A stretch of DNA of 64,000 nucleotides from Neurospora tetrasperma FGSC 2508 (taxonomy: Eukaryota; Ascomycota; Sordariomycetes; Sordariales; Sordariaceae): positions 647,295-711,294 of the forward strand of contig NW_009799103.1 in assembly GCF_000213175.1 (NCBI RefSeq). The letters are read 5' to 3'. The position numbers were made by a program, and so were the translations under genes. Under the pieces are notes generated by a model. That model ran no database searches. It saw nothing but the letters and a program-made list of their open reading frames with translations, and was not told where the DNA came from. Positions 31,505 to 41,822 of this stretch are shown here, in pieces (the first letter of the stretch is position 1; each line of letters begins with the position of its first letter).

Positions 31505-34500
31505 ATGACGACACCAGATACTACCACCACAAGCAAATCTAAACTCACACAACAATCCCCCTTTGACCCTCTATCCACCACCCCAGCCACCAACCTCGTC
31601 TCTCCCCTCCCGCCTGATCTAGACGTTGATGTCCTTGTCATTGGAGGCAAAGATGTTCGGCATATCTTGTATACTGCTTATGCCGAAGTTGGGGAGCATG
31701 GACAGCAGAAAAGTGATGCGAGCAATAGCAACAGTCCAAGGCAGAGGAGTCCTGGTCTAAGGGGGAGCAGGAGGGAGAGCAGGAGGAAGATTGATGTTAC
31801 GGTGAGTCATGAGGATAAGTACGTGGTGGCGAGGAATGTGTTGGTGTTGAGTCTTGTTTTGGGAGTGGATTTGGATGGTGCTGAGGCGGGAGGAAATGGG
31901 GAGGGGGGTGTTGATATGGAGGTGGAAAAGGATGCGAAAGAAAAGGCTGCAAAGGAAAAGCTCGCCAGGATATGGGACATTTACTACACGCGATTCCTTC
32001 CCGATCCTGAAACCAGGGACCTACTAGCTTCCCAAGCGGAAAAGTTATGTCAGGTTTCCAAGACGATGGAGGACTGGGAGCAAGGACCATACGGCGGGAC
32101 GATACACTTGGTCAACCAAAAGAGTTTGGACGCGGTGAGAGGTGTTTGGGAACAATACGCCGAAGCAGCAAGGTCAGCACTCGATACAGAGAAGGTTGGA
32201 GAACTTCATTCAGCTCTTGTCGAGGGGATGCGGTCATCGCCCGACGAGCAGCGCCAGAAGTGGGCCTTAGGCTCGTCGGCAGCGCCGTTGACTGTGCTCT
32301 TGAAGGATCAGATCCGGTTCTACGTTCAGGTGGCGTGGGAGTTTGACCAGAACATAGCCAACGCAATGATGCTGTTTCCCAACCCTACGTTTGCCGCCGG
32401 TTTGTTATCCGAACCGGATTCCGAGTCCGAATCCGAATCGCAATCCCCGGGTAGCCATCGTCGTCTCGCTTACCCCTCCAATGGTGTGCTGGGGTACCAT
32501 CTCGCGCTGATCAAGGCTCCTCTCACCGAGCTCTCCCCGCTGCGCATTGACAGAGACGGCAACGACTTCAACGACGGCATTGACGAGGACCCCAATGGAC
32601 ACATGACAGCCCTCCGCGTAGCGAAGCACCAATTCACTCAATGGTCTCTTGCCTTCCGGGAGCTGGCGGCCGCGGAGCAAAAGAGACTGACGATTCGGTT
32701 CGCGGTAGACGGCTGGTTCCCCCTTTGCCAGTCACTCCTTCACCCACCAGCAGCGGCGAAGAGCAAAATACAATTCGACATAATCGACACTACCGACCTC
32801 TCTTCGCTTTGGGACCCCTCTGCAGCTGGCGTTCCCGACCCGCCTGGCCTTCTTGGGCTGCTGGTAGCCGCCAAGCGATTGCTTAAAGACCGCGCTTCTT
32901 CGACGCTGGTTCTGGACGACAGGGAGGGGCTTTCGCTGGTTGTTGATAATGTTAACGGCGATGGTAACATGGACTCTAATAATTCTAGTTCTGCCCAAGC
33001 TGAGGCTTCGATTTTCGCCAACCACACGACCGGCGCGTTCATTTTAGGTATGGCACCGGTGGAATATTGGAGTAATGCAAGTGTTAAGGCGACGGTGGAT
33101 GAGTGTCTTTTGGCCGCGAGTAGTCTGTATGATGAGGATCGTGAACAACTTCAAGGGCTTGATAAGGACAAGGAAGCGATGGCTGCGGCTGCGGCTGCTA
33201 GGGTGAAGAAGTTGGAGGAACAGGGACTGCACATCAGTAATCGGCTGTTTAGGAAACATTCTAGGTGGCTTGCTCCTGGGCAGCAGCACGGCGGAAAATG
33301 GAGGAAGTCACCGGTCGTCAACGTCGATGCAAAGGAGCTGGCGGAGGCGGCGTGGAGGGTTTATGAGGATTCGGTGATTTACCAGATCGAGGGTCAGCGG
33401 GTGGTGCATGAGGGGCAAGAGTTGATTAAGATAACCTGGGGTAAAGGTCTGTGGCAGACCTTTATGGACTTTATCGGCGTGGTTGGTGGCCAGTTTGAGA
33501 CGGATAGGGAGGAGTTCCGGCGAGTTATCATGGAAAAGATCGGCGGTAATGTCGTGCAGGATGCCTTGTTGCAAAAGGCGTTGGAGGAAGTGGTGTCTGA
33601 GTCGACGACGGCAACCGAGGCGGAAGCGGATGGCTGTCCGGTGTTTACTGCCAGCTTCGACGTCACTTCGGGTACTCTCACGACCATCACCGGCCATCTG
33701 GATTTCATTACGGAAGAGGACAAAAAACTACTGGCTGATAAGACGGTCCCCATCAGTCTTCGACAGTCTTCTCCGTGGACTATCGACATTGTCTTGGGTG
33801 CCGGGACACTCGTCAAACCACTCGTCTTCCCGACACCCGTCCTCAAAGAAGGCAGCAAAACTCGCATCGCTCGCAAATCAGGGTACATTGAAGTGATCGC
33901 GCCCGCGATCCTTAACCCTCTCGCTGCAAAAGTGCTAGACGAGTACATTTTCCCTACGGTCCTTCAAACCGCCGACTCATCGTCAGAGACAAGCCAGCTC
34001 GTCCCCACCCCACTCAACGCCCCCACGGTAAACCTCGACTCGCTCCCCATCCTTTCCATCTCCGACACCTCTCGACTCTCGTTTCTCGGGCCCTTAGCTT
34101 CCTCTATGTACTCGCCCCGCGAACTCCGCGAGCGTCAAGCCGCTTTTGAAAAGGGTCTGCCTGAAACCAGCTGGGACTCGGCAAGACTGAACCTCAAGGA
34201 ATCCCTCCACACCATGATCAATATCGCTGCCGGCCTGCAAGTGGGACAATCCGGTCTTTTCGCCCTCTGTCCCGTTTCCGGGTCCGGGTCCAGTTCATCG
34301 TCATCGGATGGTAGGCACATCCTCATCCTCGTTTCCGCGATCCGACTCGATTGCAGCGCCCAGTCTGGTGGCGGGATAGTCATCGACGCAGCCGTGCTGC
34401 CGCTTACTCACTCTCTGCTTGCCAAAAAGAACAACAACAAGAACACCGACAACGACGACGACGACGAAGACCTCCAATCCTTCCTCGTCCTCCTCCGCAC

Positions 34501-35074
34501 CCTCGACTGCGTCGACCTCTCCGTCACCGACGCCGAGCTCGCCCTCTGGAAATCCATCCTCCCTTCTTTTGCGGAGCGCTGCCGTGCCTGGTCCCATTCC
34601 CCCTCGTCATGCGAATACGCCACCACCGGCCAGGTTCCTTTGAGCCTTAAGAAGGGCGACCCCGTCCTCTGTACCTGCGGTACCGGCCATTTCCCACCCA
34701 ATTACCTCTCCTTACCCCTGTGGGAGTCCGCCGCCGCGCCGCACGCCACGCGCGTGGCTATTTCCGCTCCGTATTGCTCCCCCGCCGTGGAAAAAGTGGT
34801 GTTTGATCCGGTTTTGGCGAAAAAGATTGCCGAGCGCGGGTTGGAGGAGGCACTCCGCAAAAAGGAGGAGAGGTGTAGGTCCTGTGGGAAGGGGGAGGAG
34901 GAGTTGGTGGAGGAACGAAAAGCAAAAGGGGGGGAGACGGCGGGGAAAACGGCCGAGGTGTTGAGAAAGTGTGCGAGGTGTTTGAAGGTCAAGTATTGTA
35001 GCGCCGAGTGTCAGAGGAGGGATTGGAAGACGCATCGGACGGAGTGTGTGGAGAGTGAGGAGCATCATCGGTAG
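31505..35074 (+). CDS. DUF4470 / MYND zinc-finger protein, 1189 aa
   Basis: Single long exon from ATG 31505. The N-terminal ~35-140 residues resemble the DUF4470 domain: L-V-I-G-G-K-D-V-R-H-I-L-Y-T-A-Y, then an insert, then V-V-A-R-N-V-L-V-L-S-L-V-L, the usual pattern in fungal DUF4470-MYND proteins. The C-terminus carries a MYND zinc finger with C1124-x-x-C1127, C1156-x-x-C1159, C1165-x-x-x-C1169 and H1177-x-x-x-C1181. The spacing between the first two Cys pairs (28 residues, Lys/Glu-rich) is much longer than the usual 7-11. Low-complexity Asp/Asn runs occur near residue 980. MYND domains mediate protein-protein contacts; the partner is unknown. Confidence 0.85.
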   Translation: MTTPDTTTTSKSKLTQQSPFDPLSTTPATNLVSPLPPDLDVDVLVIGGKDVRHILYTAYAEVGEHGQQKSDASNSNSPRQRSPGLRGSRRESRRKIDVTVSHEDKYVVARNVLVLSLVLGVDLDGAEAGGNGEGGVDMEVEKDAKEKAAKEKLARIWDIYYTRFLPDPETRDLLASQAEKLCQVSKTMEDWEQGPYGGTIHLVNQKSLDAVRGVWEQYAEAARSALDTEKVGELHSALVEGMRSSPDEQRQKWALGSSAAPLTVLLKDQIRFYVQVAWEFDQNIANAMMLFPNPTFAAGLLSEPDSESESESQSPGSHRRLAYPSNGVLGYHLALIKAPLTELSPLRIDRDGNDFNDGIDEDPNGHMTALRVAKHQFTQWSLAFRELAAAEQKRLTIRFAVDGWFPLCQSLLHPPAAAKSKIQFDIIDTTDLSSLWDPSAAGVPDPPGLLGLLVAAKRLLKDRASSTLVLDDREGLSLVVDNVNGDGNMDSNNSSSAQAEASIFANHTTGAFILGMAPVEYWSNASVKATVDECLLAASSLYDEDREQLQGLDKDKEAMAAAAAARVKKLEEQGLHISNRLFRKHSRWLAPGQQHGGKWRKSPVVNVDAKELAEAAWRVYEDSVIYQIEGQRVVHEGQELIKITWGKGLWQTFMDFIGVVGGQFETDREEFRRVIMEKIGGNVVQDALLQKALEEVVSESTTATEAEADGCPVFTASFDVTSGTLTTITGHLDFITEEDKKLLADKTVPISLRQSSPWTIDIVLGAGTLVKPLVFPTPVLKEGSKTRIARKSGYIEVIAPAILNPLAAKVLDEYIFPTVLQTADSSSETSQLVPTPLNAPTVNLDSLPILSISDTSRLSFLGPLASSMYSPRELRERQAAFEKGLPETSWDSARLNLKESLHTMINIAAGLQVGQSGLFALCPVSGSGSSSSSSDGRHILILVSAIRLDCSAQSGGGIVIDAAVLPLTHSLLAKKNNNKNTDNDDDDEDLQSFLVLLRTLDCVDLSVTDAELALWKSILPSFAERCRAWSHSPSSCEYATTGQVPLSLKKGDPVLCTCGTGHFPPNYLSLPLWESAAAPHATRVAISAPYCSPAVEKVVFDPVLAKKIAERGLEEALRKKEERCRSCGKGEEELVEERKAKGGETAGKTAEVLRKCARCLKVKYCSAECQRRDWKTHRTECVESEEHHR

Positions 35075-38000
35075 GCTTAGTTAGGCCTGGGCCCATCAGG
35101 GGAGGGGAGAGGAAGGGAAGAGCGAGACTGACCAGTTGAACTTGCTTGTGTGTATTCATTAGTTCGTTCTTGAACGTAGTGGTCCAACGTCCATAAAGCT
35201 TCATTAATTTAGCTTGATAGCTCCAACAAGCTTGTGTCACCAATTTGCTGCTTTATTGCTTTTGCTTGTTTTTACGACTGAAAATTTCCAAACTGGTCTC
35301 GAGATGCTGCTTTGTCAGTTAATGTACATAGTACAGGACCGAGTTATTATAAAAGCTTTAGTGACTTAGTAACTATCTTGATTTCTGTGACCTTGTGAAC
35401 GAGACTGGAGAGCTTGGTAGATTTCCAGGCTTGGATGTGTTTATTTGTGGCTACGGATGGCTGGACATGAAAGGATCATAAAGTTCCTACGTCGGGAAAT
35501 GGAGGGTTAGTGCACTAGTATGCATGCTCATTAATCGACAGGAATACTGTTAGTATATTGACGCATAAGTACCGCCAGACAATTTTGCGATTATGCAAAA
35601 GTACATTTGAGGGGTATTTCATTGACACTCCGTGACTCTCTCTCTCTTCAAAATTGTCTTTGTCAATTGTCTTTGTGTGGCTTCGTTAAGATACCAACTT
35701 CACTTGATTTCGTTCTTGTTGTTTTGACCTTCTAAAATTACACAAACAACCCATGTGATTCTGATGATTCCCTTCCAAGCCGGCCACACTTCCCCGTTCA
35801 CATTGGATTGCAGCTGCTAACATCTTCGGTTCCTACTAGTACCGAAGACATTCTAGACCCCGATTCAACAGGTCTCGGATATCCCTTCCCTTCCCTTCGC
35901 AAAGATCTCATCTCAGAATAGTTCACATCTACATCTACCAACCTACATGTAGTAGTGTAGTTTGGCTGTACCATTGATTGCATGTATCATGAAATCCATC
36001 CATCCATCCATCCATCTATTCATTGACAGATCAAACAAGTACAGTAAACGGATCGCATACAATGAATAAACGAATGGTTATGTAGTACGTATCACTAAAG
36101 CCCGTCCGTCGCGTCGCATAGATACCTAATCTCCCCTATTCTGTTGGTGTAGTGTACAGTACTATGTATATCATCACCGCGCGCAATTCGTTCCGTTCCC
36201 GAAGTTCCAGTTGCAAGAGTCCGGACCGGTCATGTCATGTCATGTCATGTCTCCTGTTAGTCACCTGTCACCTCGCTGTCAGCTGTTTGTCAGTGTCAAT
36301 GTCAATGTCAGTGTCACACACTCTCAGGTCTGCACTGCACTACACAACGGACGTCGGTTCAGTCGATTGGTCGCAATGCAAGCAGGAAGCGGGCAGGGCG
36401 GGTAAGGAACTCCGACGGATGACCTAACGCTAACTCCACCCGCCGCATTAAGCGCATTAATTCGTTTCCGGCGCACAGGCGGCCGTCAGCCGTCAGCCAG
36501 TCCCCCCCTCAAGCAAGCAAATCAAAGTGAAGTGACATTGATGGCGGCGCAAGGAAGGAAGGAAGGAAGCCCCAGGAAATATGGTATTGGGTATTGGGTG
36601 GAAGCAGGCAGCACAGGCTTAAGTTGACAGCTGGCGGCGGGCGGCGGGCGGAGGCTGTGCTGAGAACGAACGGAACTGTTGAGCGTGGTACGTACATACC
36701 TACGTGCGCGCGGAAGCGGACAGGTGCATATGTACTTGCAGTTTGGTTCCTAATCGGCCGGGGTCAGTCCGGTCGGTCATTGCTTGATTTCGAGACTACC
36801 CTACATAATTCCCCGTCGTCTTTTACATAGCATTTTACGTCCGTCTATCTCGGTTACTAATGTCATGACGCATTTTGTTGTTGAGTACTGTATCCTCTAG
36901 GTAGAGAGTATGGATGAAAGTGAAAAACAGATAATGGGTCGATTTACTAGGAATGGTGGATCCCGAATTGGGCTGTCTAGAGGTAGTTATCAATCGATGG
37001 AACGAAATGGTATGGTTCATCGCGATGAGTTGCAGAGTGGTTGGTGGTGGTGGCTGTATGTACAGAAATAGGGACTTTTCTTACGTTCCATACTGATGCA
37101 GAAATCAGGGGAACCTACATACTATTTCTTGCGGTTGGGGACGGGCGTCTCTCCAAAGGGGATTTTATGTAGGTACGCAGTAGGGTTCATACGAGCGGTA
37201 TTGTGTACACATGTACGGGCCAAGTGTGTATACATGCATGTACAAAGGTACGTAGAAACATAAGGTCGAACGCAGGTACGGGCGGAAGAGAGGAGATCGT
37301 CCAGTTTGTTGGAAGGTAGCTGCCAGTATTATGCGGGTGTGATGCGGTTGCCAGTTGTAACTGCCAGTTGCAAGTGGTCATGTCAGCACCGAAACAATGA
37401 GTAGCGAGCAGTACGGTGCTTCGCAAGAAATTCCAAAAGCATCGGATGGCACTGTCTACCTTACCCGTCTAGTGTAGTGTGTGTGTTACGAAACCAGAAA
37501 GAAACGATTCAAGGACAGGACTGGAAAGAGAAGTGTGAACAAAGGTGATCGATCCTGTTGCCCGATCCGACCTCCTCCAGAGCTCCGCCGGAGTTTTCCC
37601 GTCAAGAAGGAGGGAACAGGAACTGCAAAAGCAGTGATGACCACGGGATTAGGCAGGTATCCGCTGCTGACTAAAGTATGTTCAGGTTGAGGTGCGCTGG
37701 AAGAAAAGCTGTCGGAACAATCGGGTCGGCAGTTATTGACGGGGTTGAGGAGGCAGATATGTACACCAGATAAAGACGACACTCGGAGTCCTGTGTTTGA
37801 GAACCCAAACGGTGCAAGATGAATGAACTCTGGCTAGAGGTGTTTTTTTTGGCGATGCGTAGTGTACACTTATTACACTAGGGAGGTAGTGTAGTGTAGC
37901 AGTTTGTTTGAGAGTGGTGCAATGGTGTGTAGCGCAATGCTACCGTGATACGAATATCCTGCGGTCAGGCGGCGCCTTTTTACTCACACTCTACACTTCG

Positions 38001-40798
38001 TATCTGAAGTAGCTGAAGTAGTATTTCCAATAGTATTTGGTATCCTAATTAGCTGACAGATGCATTTTCTGATGGTCGTTGATGATTTCATGATTGTGGT
38101 TGGCCACTTCTTTTCAAAGGACAAGCTTTTGCTTTTGCTCTCGACAGATCATGAGGATCCTATCGGCTGAACTGAGAATGCTGCGGCAGCGAGCCTGGCT
38201 GGACCAGTCCATGCAGTGTCATTGAAGTGGAGACTCCTTTCGTATCCGAACGCCAAGACAACTAGAGAAAGCGAACATGGAAGGAAGCTCTCGAAGCTCG
38301 ACCTTCCACCTTGGCAAGAGACTGACACCATGGAGAAACAGATGGCGATGGAAGAAATACAAATGTACAAATAAAAATGGAGGACCTGAACAGTGGGATA
38401 AGTAACGACCCCCAATTGAGAGGCCTCGTTCAATTCGGCCACGGTCTCTCGGTGCCCTGGGGAATGACGGGACCCGACCGTTTGAGAAAGGGTGGTGCCC
38501 GTCAAGGTGGAATCTTTGTCTGGCAAACCCCCCGTGTTTGTTGTTTCATGTTGCTATCCCCCTGTTTCTTCGTCAAGAGGTTACGTATCGTCGTTGTCGG
38601 ATGGTCCCCAATGGCGACGGATGCGTGGTTGGACCGCTGGGAGTGGTCAACAAACCGTCAACATTGATGCCCGCGTGGCTTAAGCTGGCGGTGATCCCGT
38701 TTCATCGATGCTGTGCATATGTAAGCAAGCTGGCAAGTCACCACTATCATCTTTCATTCATTCATTCATCTAGGTATCCCCCAGGTACATTAAAAAAGGG
38801 GCAGAATCCCGGTGGTGGAATGACTGCACAGAAAAGGCATTGCGTCTTCTGATGTGGTACAGAAAGCAGAACATGATTGTTTGTCCTTCATCCCGAATAG
38901 AGGTAAGATGGCAAGATTGCTATTCTCTGGGCAGATCGTGTCTCATCTCCTGTTTTCTATAGTTTCCTGGTTTTGATGGAGTAGTTGCGAGGCTGGGCTA
39001 CAGGTAAAGCTCAGGAGCGCTTGTAACTGTTGGTATAAATGGTTATGCAAAAAGATACGGTCAGTCCGGCAAAAACCTCGAGAGCACTAACAGTGAGCGA
39101 GGTCTTAGCTAACTCGAGTACATACATAATAGCAGAACCTTCCATTTGAACGAACATGAAGTCGTGGTCCCTTCCTCGCTCTTTTTCGTTTTTCGCACCT
39201 TCTGGCCTACCGCCATGCGATCGACAGAATAACGGGTACCCCTGAAATGTGCGTGCTCCAGTGTTACTCCACCAAGCTCTGGCCAATGGCAAGCTGTAAA
39301 GGCACATATTTTTGGCAAAAGACTTCCCTCATTGGTCAGCGACAAGCCCAGCCTCCCTTTTTGTGGGTCTCGATACAGATGAGAGGTGAGAAATGACCGG
39401 GATGCATGTGCCTCTCGTTTCGATTTTTGAATGATGCATCCCGAGGCCCCAGGCGTCAGGGAATTGGGCTCCATCGCGCAATTTCCCAGCGACCCCGTCG
39501 TCCTCCCCCAACTCGCGCATTGCCCCCGTTTTCGCCGCGGTGTCCGGGTCTCGACGGTCCTCAGCTCCTTTTGACATTCCGCCTGTGCCTGCCTGGTCTT
39601 TGGTCTTTGTCCACTCTCTCAAACTCTTTCCACTCGCTCATCTTTTTTTCGGGGATGCGGTTGGTTTTTGAATCAAACAACAATCGCGGGCCACTCCTTG
39701 AAATCAATTGAATTTGGAAAATTCCGTCTGCCAGGTTCGGAGAAAGAACCTACCTACCTAGAGGTACCTACGGTGGCCGCCCCGCCGCTCCAGTCCGTCG
39801 GCAATCAGTCTCATCACTGCGCATTTGCACTGCACCTCACTGCACTGCAGTCTGCACCTGCCGCGCTACCAGGGCCCCTGCCCCTCTCATTGGACAGTGG
39901 CTTCCGTCTCTTTCACAGGTCCGTTCTTGTTGCCTTTCTTTCCCGTCGTTGGTTGCTCGTCCGTCCGTCGTCTCCGTCCCCAGCCAGCCAGTCTGCCTCT
40001 CAGTTTTGCCGCTCCCATTTTGTGTGTTCCCGCTCTCTCTCACTCGCTGTCTCCCACACACCCACCCACTCCGTCCCATTTCCACACCCACTCCCACTTT
40101 TGCGCCTTTAGTTTCGTACTTTCGGCCGGCCGCTCCCTCTCAAACAAAACCACTTCCGCTCCCTCCTCCACACCCACACTGTCGCTCCTTTCAATTCCGC
40201 TCCCTATTCTCGTGTGTGCGTGCCCGACAATTCCCATCGTTTGACCACAACACAATCATTATCCAAGACGACGACGATAACGATACCATCACGCTCACTT
40301 GCCCGGTCGCATCCCGACCCTCTATTTCCGTTCTTGACCATCGTCCACAAGTCACACTAACCATCTCGGCCCGCTCCAGCACCGTCGTCGAGTCATAGTC
40401 TTCCTTCGACCGACATCGATTGGAACAAAGGCAATGTCCAACCACTCGTGACCTCGTCAACCATCAACAAGGAATACCAAGGAATCCGCAAACAAAGGGA
40501 ACAACAGGAGACAAGAAGAAGGGGCCAGCACCACTCCTTATCATCAGGCCTTTGAATTCCGCTTCATTCATATTCAATTCGACACGTAGGAGGTTAATTC
40601 CTTCCTTGTCCTTTTCAACTCCAAACCGCCAGGACTCTCGAAGGGTCCTGCGTTCATTGCGTTTGACCCAACCTCAAGCACAATCAGCACTCGAGGACAA
40701 CGACAAGAACCCGACGACGACCTGATTGCTCGACCGTTGCCGTTACCCACGACTTGTTATCGTCACATCAAGACCTCGAAGGCCTTCAACCGTACACC
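35075..40798. other. gene-free interval, 5.7 kb
   Basis: No ORF on either strand shows a family motif. It contains microsatellites: CATC at 35997-36016, TCATG at 36231-36250, GGAA at 36550-36568. Many TACGTAC/GTACATAC-like words occur at 36690-37260. From ~39,700 to 40,798 the sequence is strongly C/T-rich on the plus strand, typical of a fungal promoter and long 5' leader for the WSC gene. A non-coding RNA or distal regulatory block is possible but not shown. Confidence 0.5.
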
Positions 40799-41822
40799 AT
40801 GAAGTCGATATCGGTACTGGTAACGGCTTTCGCCGCCAACTGCGCCATTGCGACAGCGCATCAACCCTTGGGCTCACTATTCGTCAGAGACGATCCACCA
40901 TGGCCGACAATCGAAAAAGCCGCCTTTAACCAAAATACCTACCACGGCTGCTTCAACGATTCAGGCACCTTGAAGCTGAACACCACACGCATGAACACTC
41001 AACAAATGATGAATTTCGGCAATGGTCTAGAGAAGGATCTCGGTGTGTCGAGTGGTCTCTGTTTTCAATGGTGTAAGGGCAACCAGACGACCGTTGCCGC
41101 GATGAGTCAAGGAGATCAGTGTTGGTGCGGTACCGAATATCCGCCAGTGTCGGCCCAGACCGACATAGAAAATTGCGATATCACATGCTCGGGCTATAAC
41201 TTGGAGTATTGTAAGTTACAGAGACTGGCTGAGTCATACCTTGTAAGATGCTAATCATTTTACAGGCGGTGGTGCCGATACGTGGAGCGTCTACAACTTG
41301 GGCGCTCCAACGGTTGTGAACTCAAAGCCTAAGACCTCCAGCACCAGCGCAGCACCAAGTTCAACAACTTCTGCGGCCAAGACGTCTAGCATCTCAAGCG
41401 CTGTATCCGCATCGACTGTCACCACTACCGAATCAGTCTCGTCCGACGATTCCAAGAAGGGAAAGAGCAACACGGCCGGAATCGTGGCAGGCACCGTGGT
41501 GGCTGTCGTTGTCGTCTTGTCCGCGGTTGGGGGTGTCTTCCTCTTTATGCGTCGCAAGCGGAACAAGGAGATTGAGGATGAGCATCGACGCAACGCTGCC
41601 GTCAATGCTTTCGTTGGCAAGCCGCCCAGCACCAGCGATGGGATGTCCATGGCAGACGCCCGACTCGACCCTGTCCTCGTGCAGAGGAGATTAAGTGATG
41701 GCAGTATCGCCGACAACCAAGACTACTCCAGGAGGATCCTTCGCGTACGTGGTTCTACATTTCAGCCTCTTGATCTACGCCATCAATCTAACTGACGATT
41801 TAATTAGGTTACAAATGCATGA
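40799..41822 (+). CDS. WSC-domain cell-wall stress sensor, 301 aa
   Basis: Plasma-membrane mechanosensor of the WSC family, upstream of the cell-wall-integrity Rho/MAPK pathway in fungi. Three exons: 40799-41210, 41266-41744, 41808-41822. Intron 1 (55 bases) has GTAAGT and TACAG; intron 2 (63 bases) has GTACGT, a CTAAC branch point and a TTAG acceptor. The last exon is only V-T-N-A-stop. Layout: signal peptide (1 to ~21, ending near A-T-A-H-Q), WSC domain (~48-141) with Y-H-G-C-F, C-F-Q-W-C, C-W-C-G, C-D-I-T-C and Y-C-G-G, Ser/Thr-rich stalk (160-200), one TM (~207-232), then R-R-K-R and a short cytoplasmic tail with R-R-I-L-R-V, as in other fungal WSC proteins. Which WSC paralogue it is cannot be decided here. 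Confidence 0.9.

Noticed and set aside
35997-36016. CATC tandem repeat considered as a CRISPR-like or satellite array
   Set aside because: Simple microsatellite of a few units; no spacer structure, and the organism is eukaryotic.
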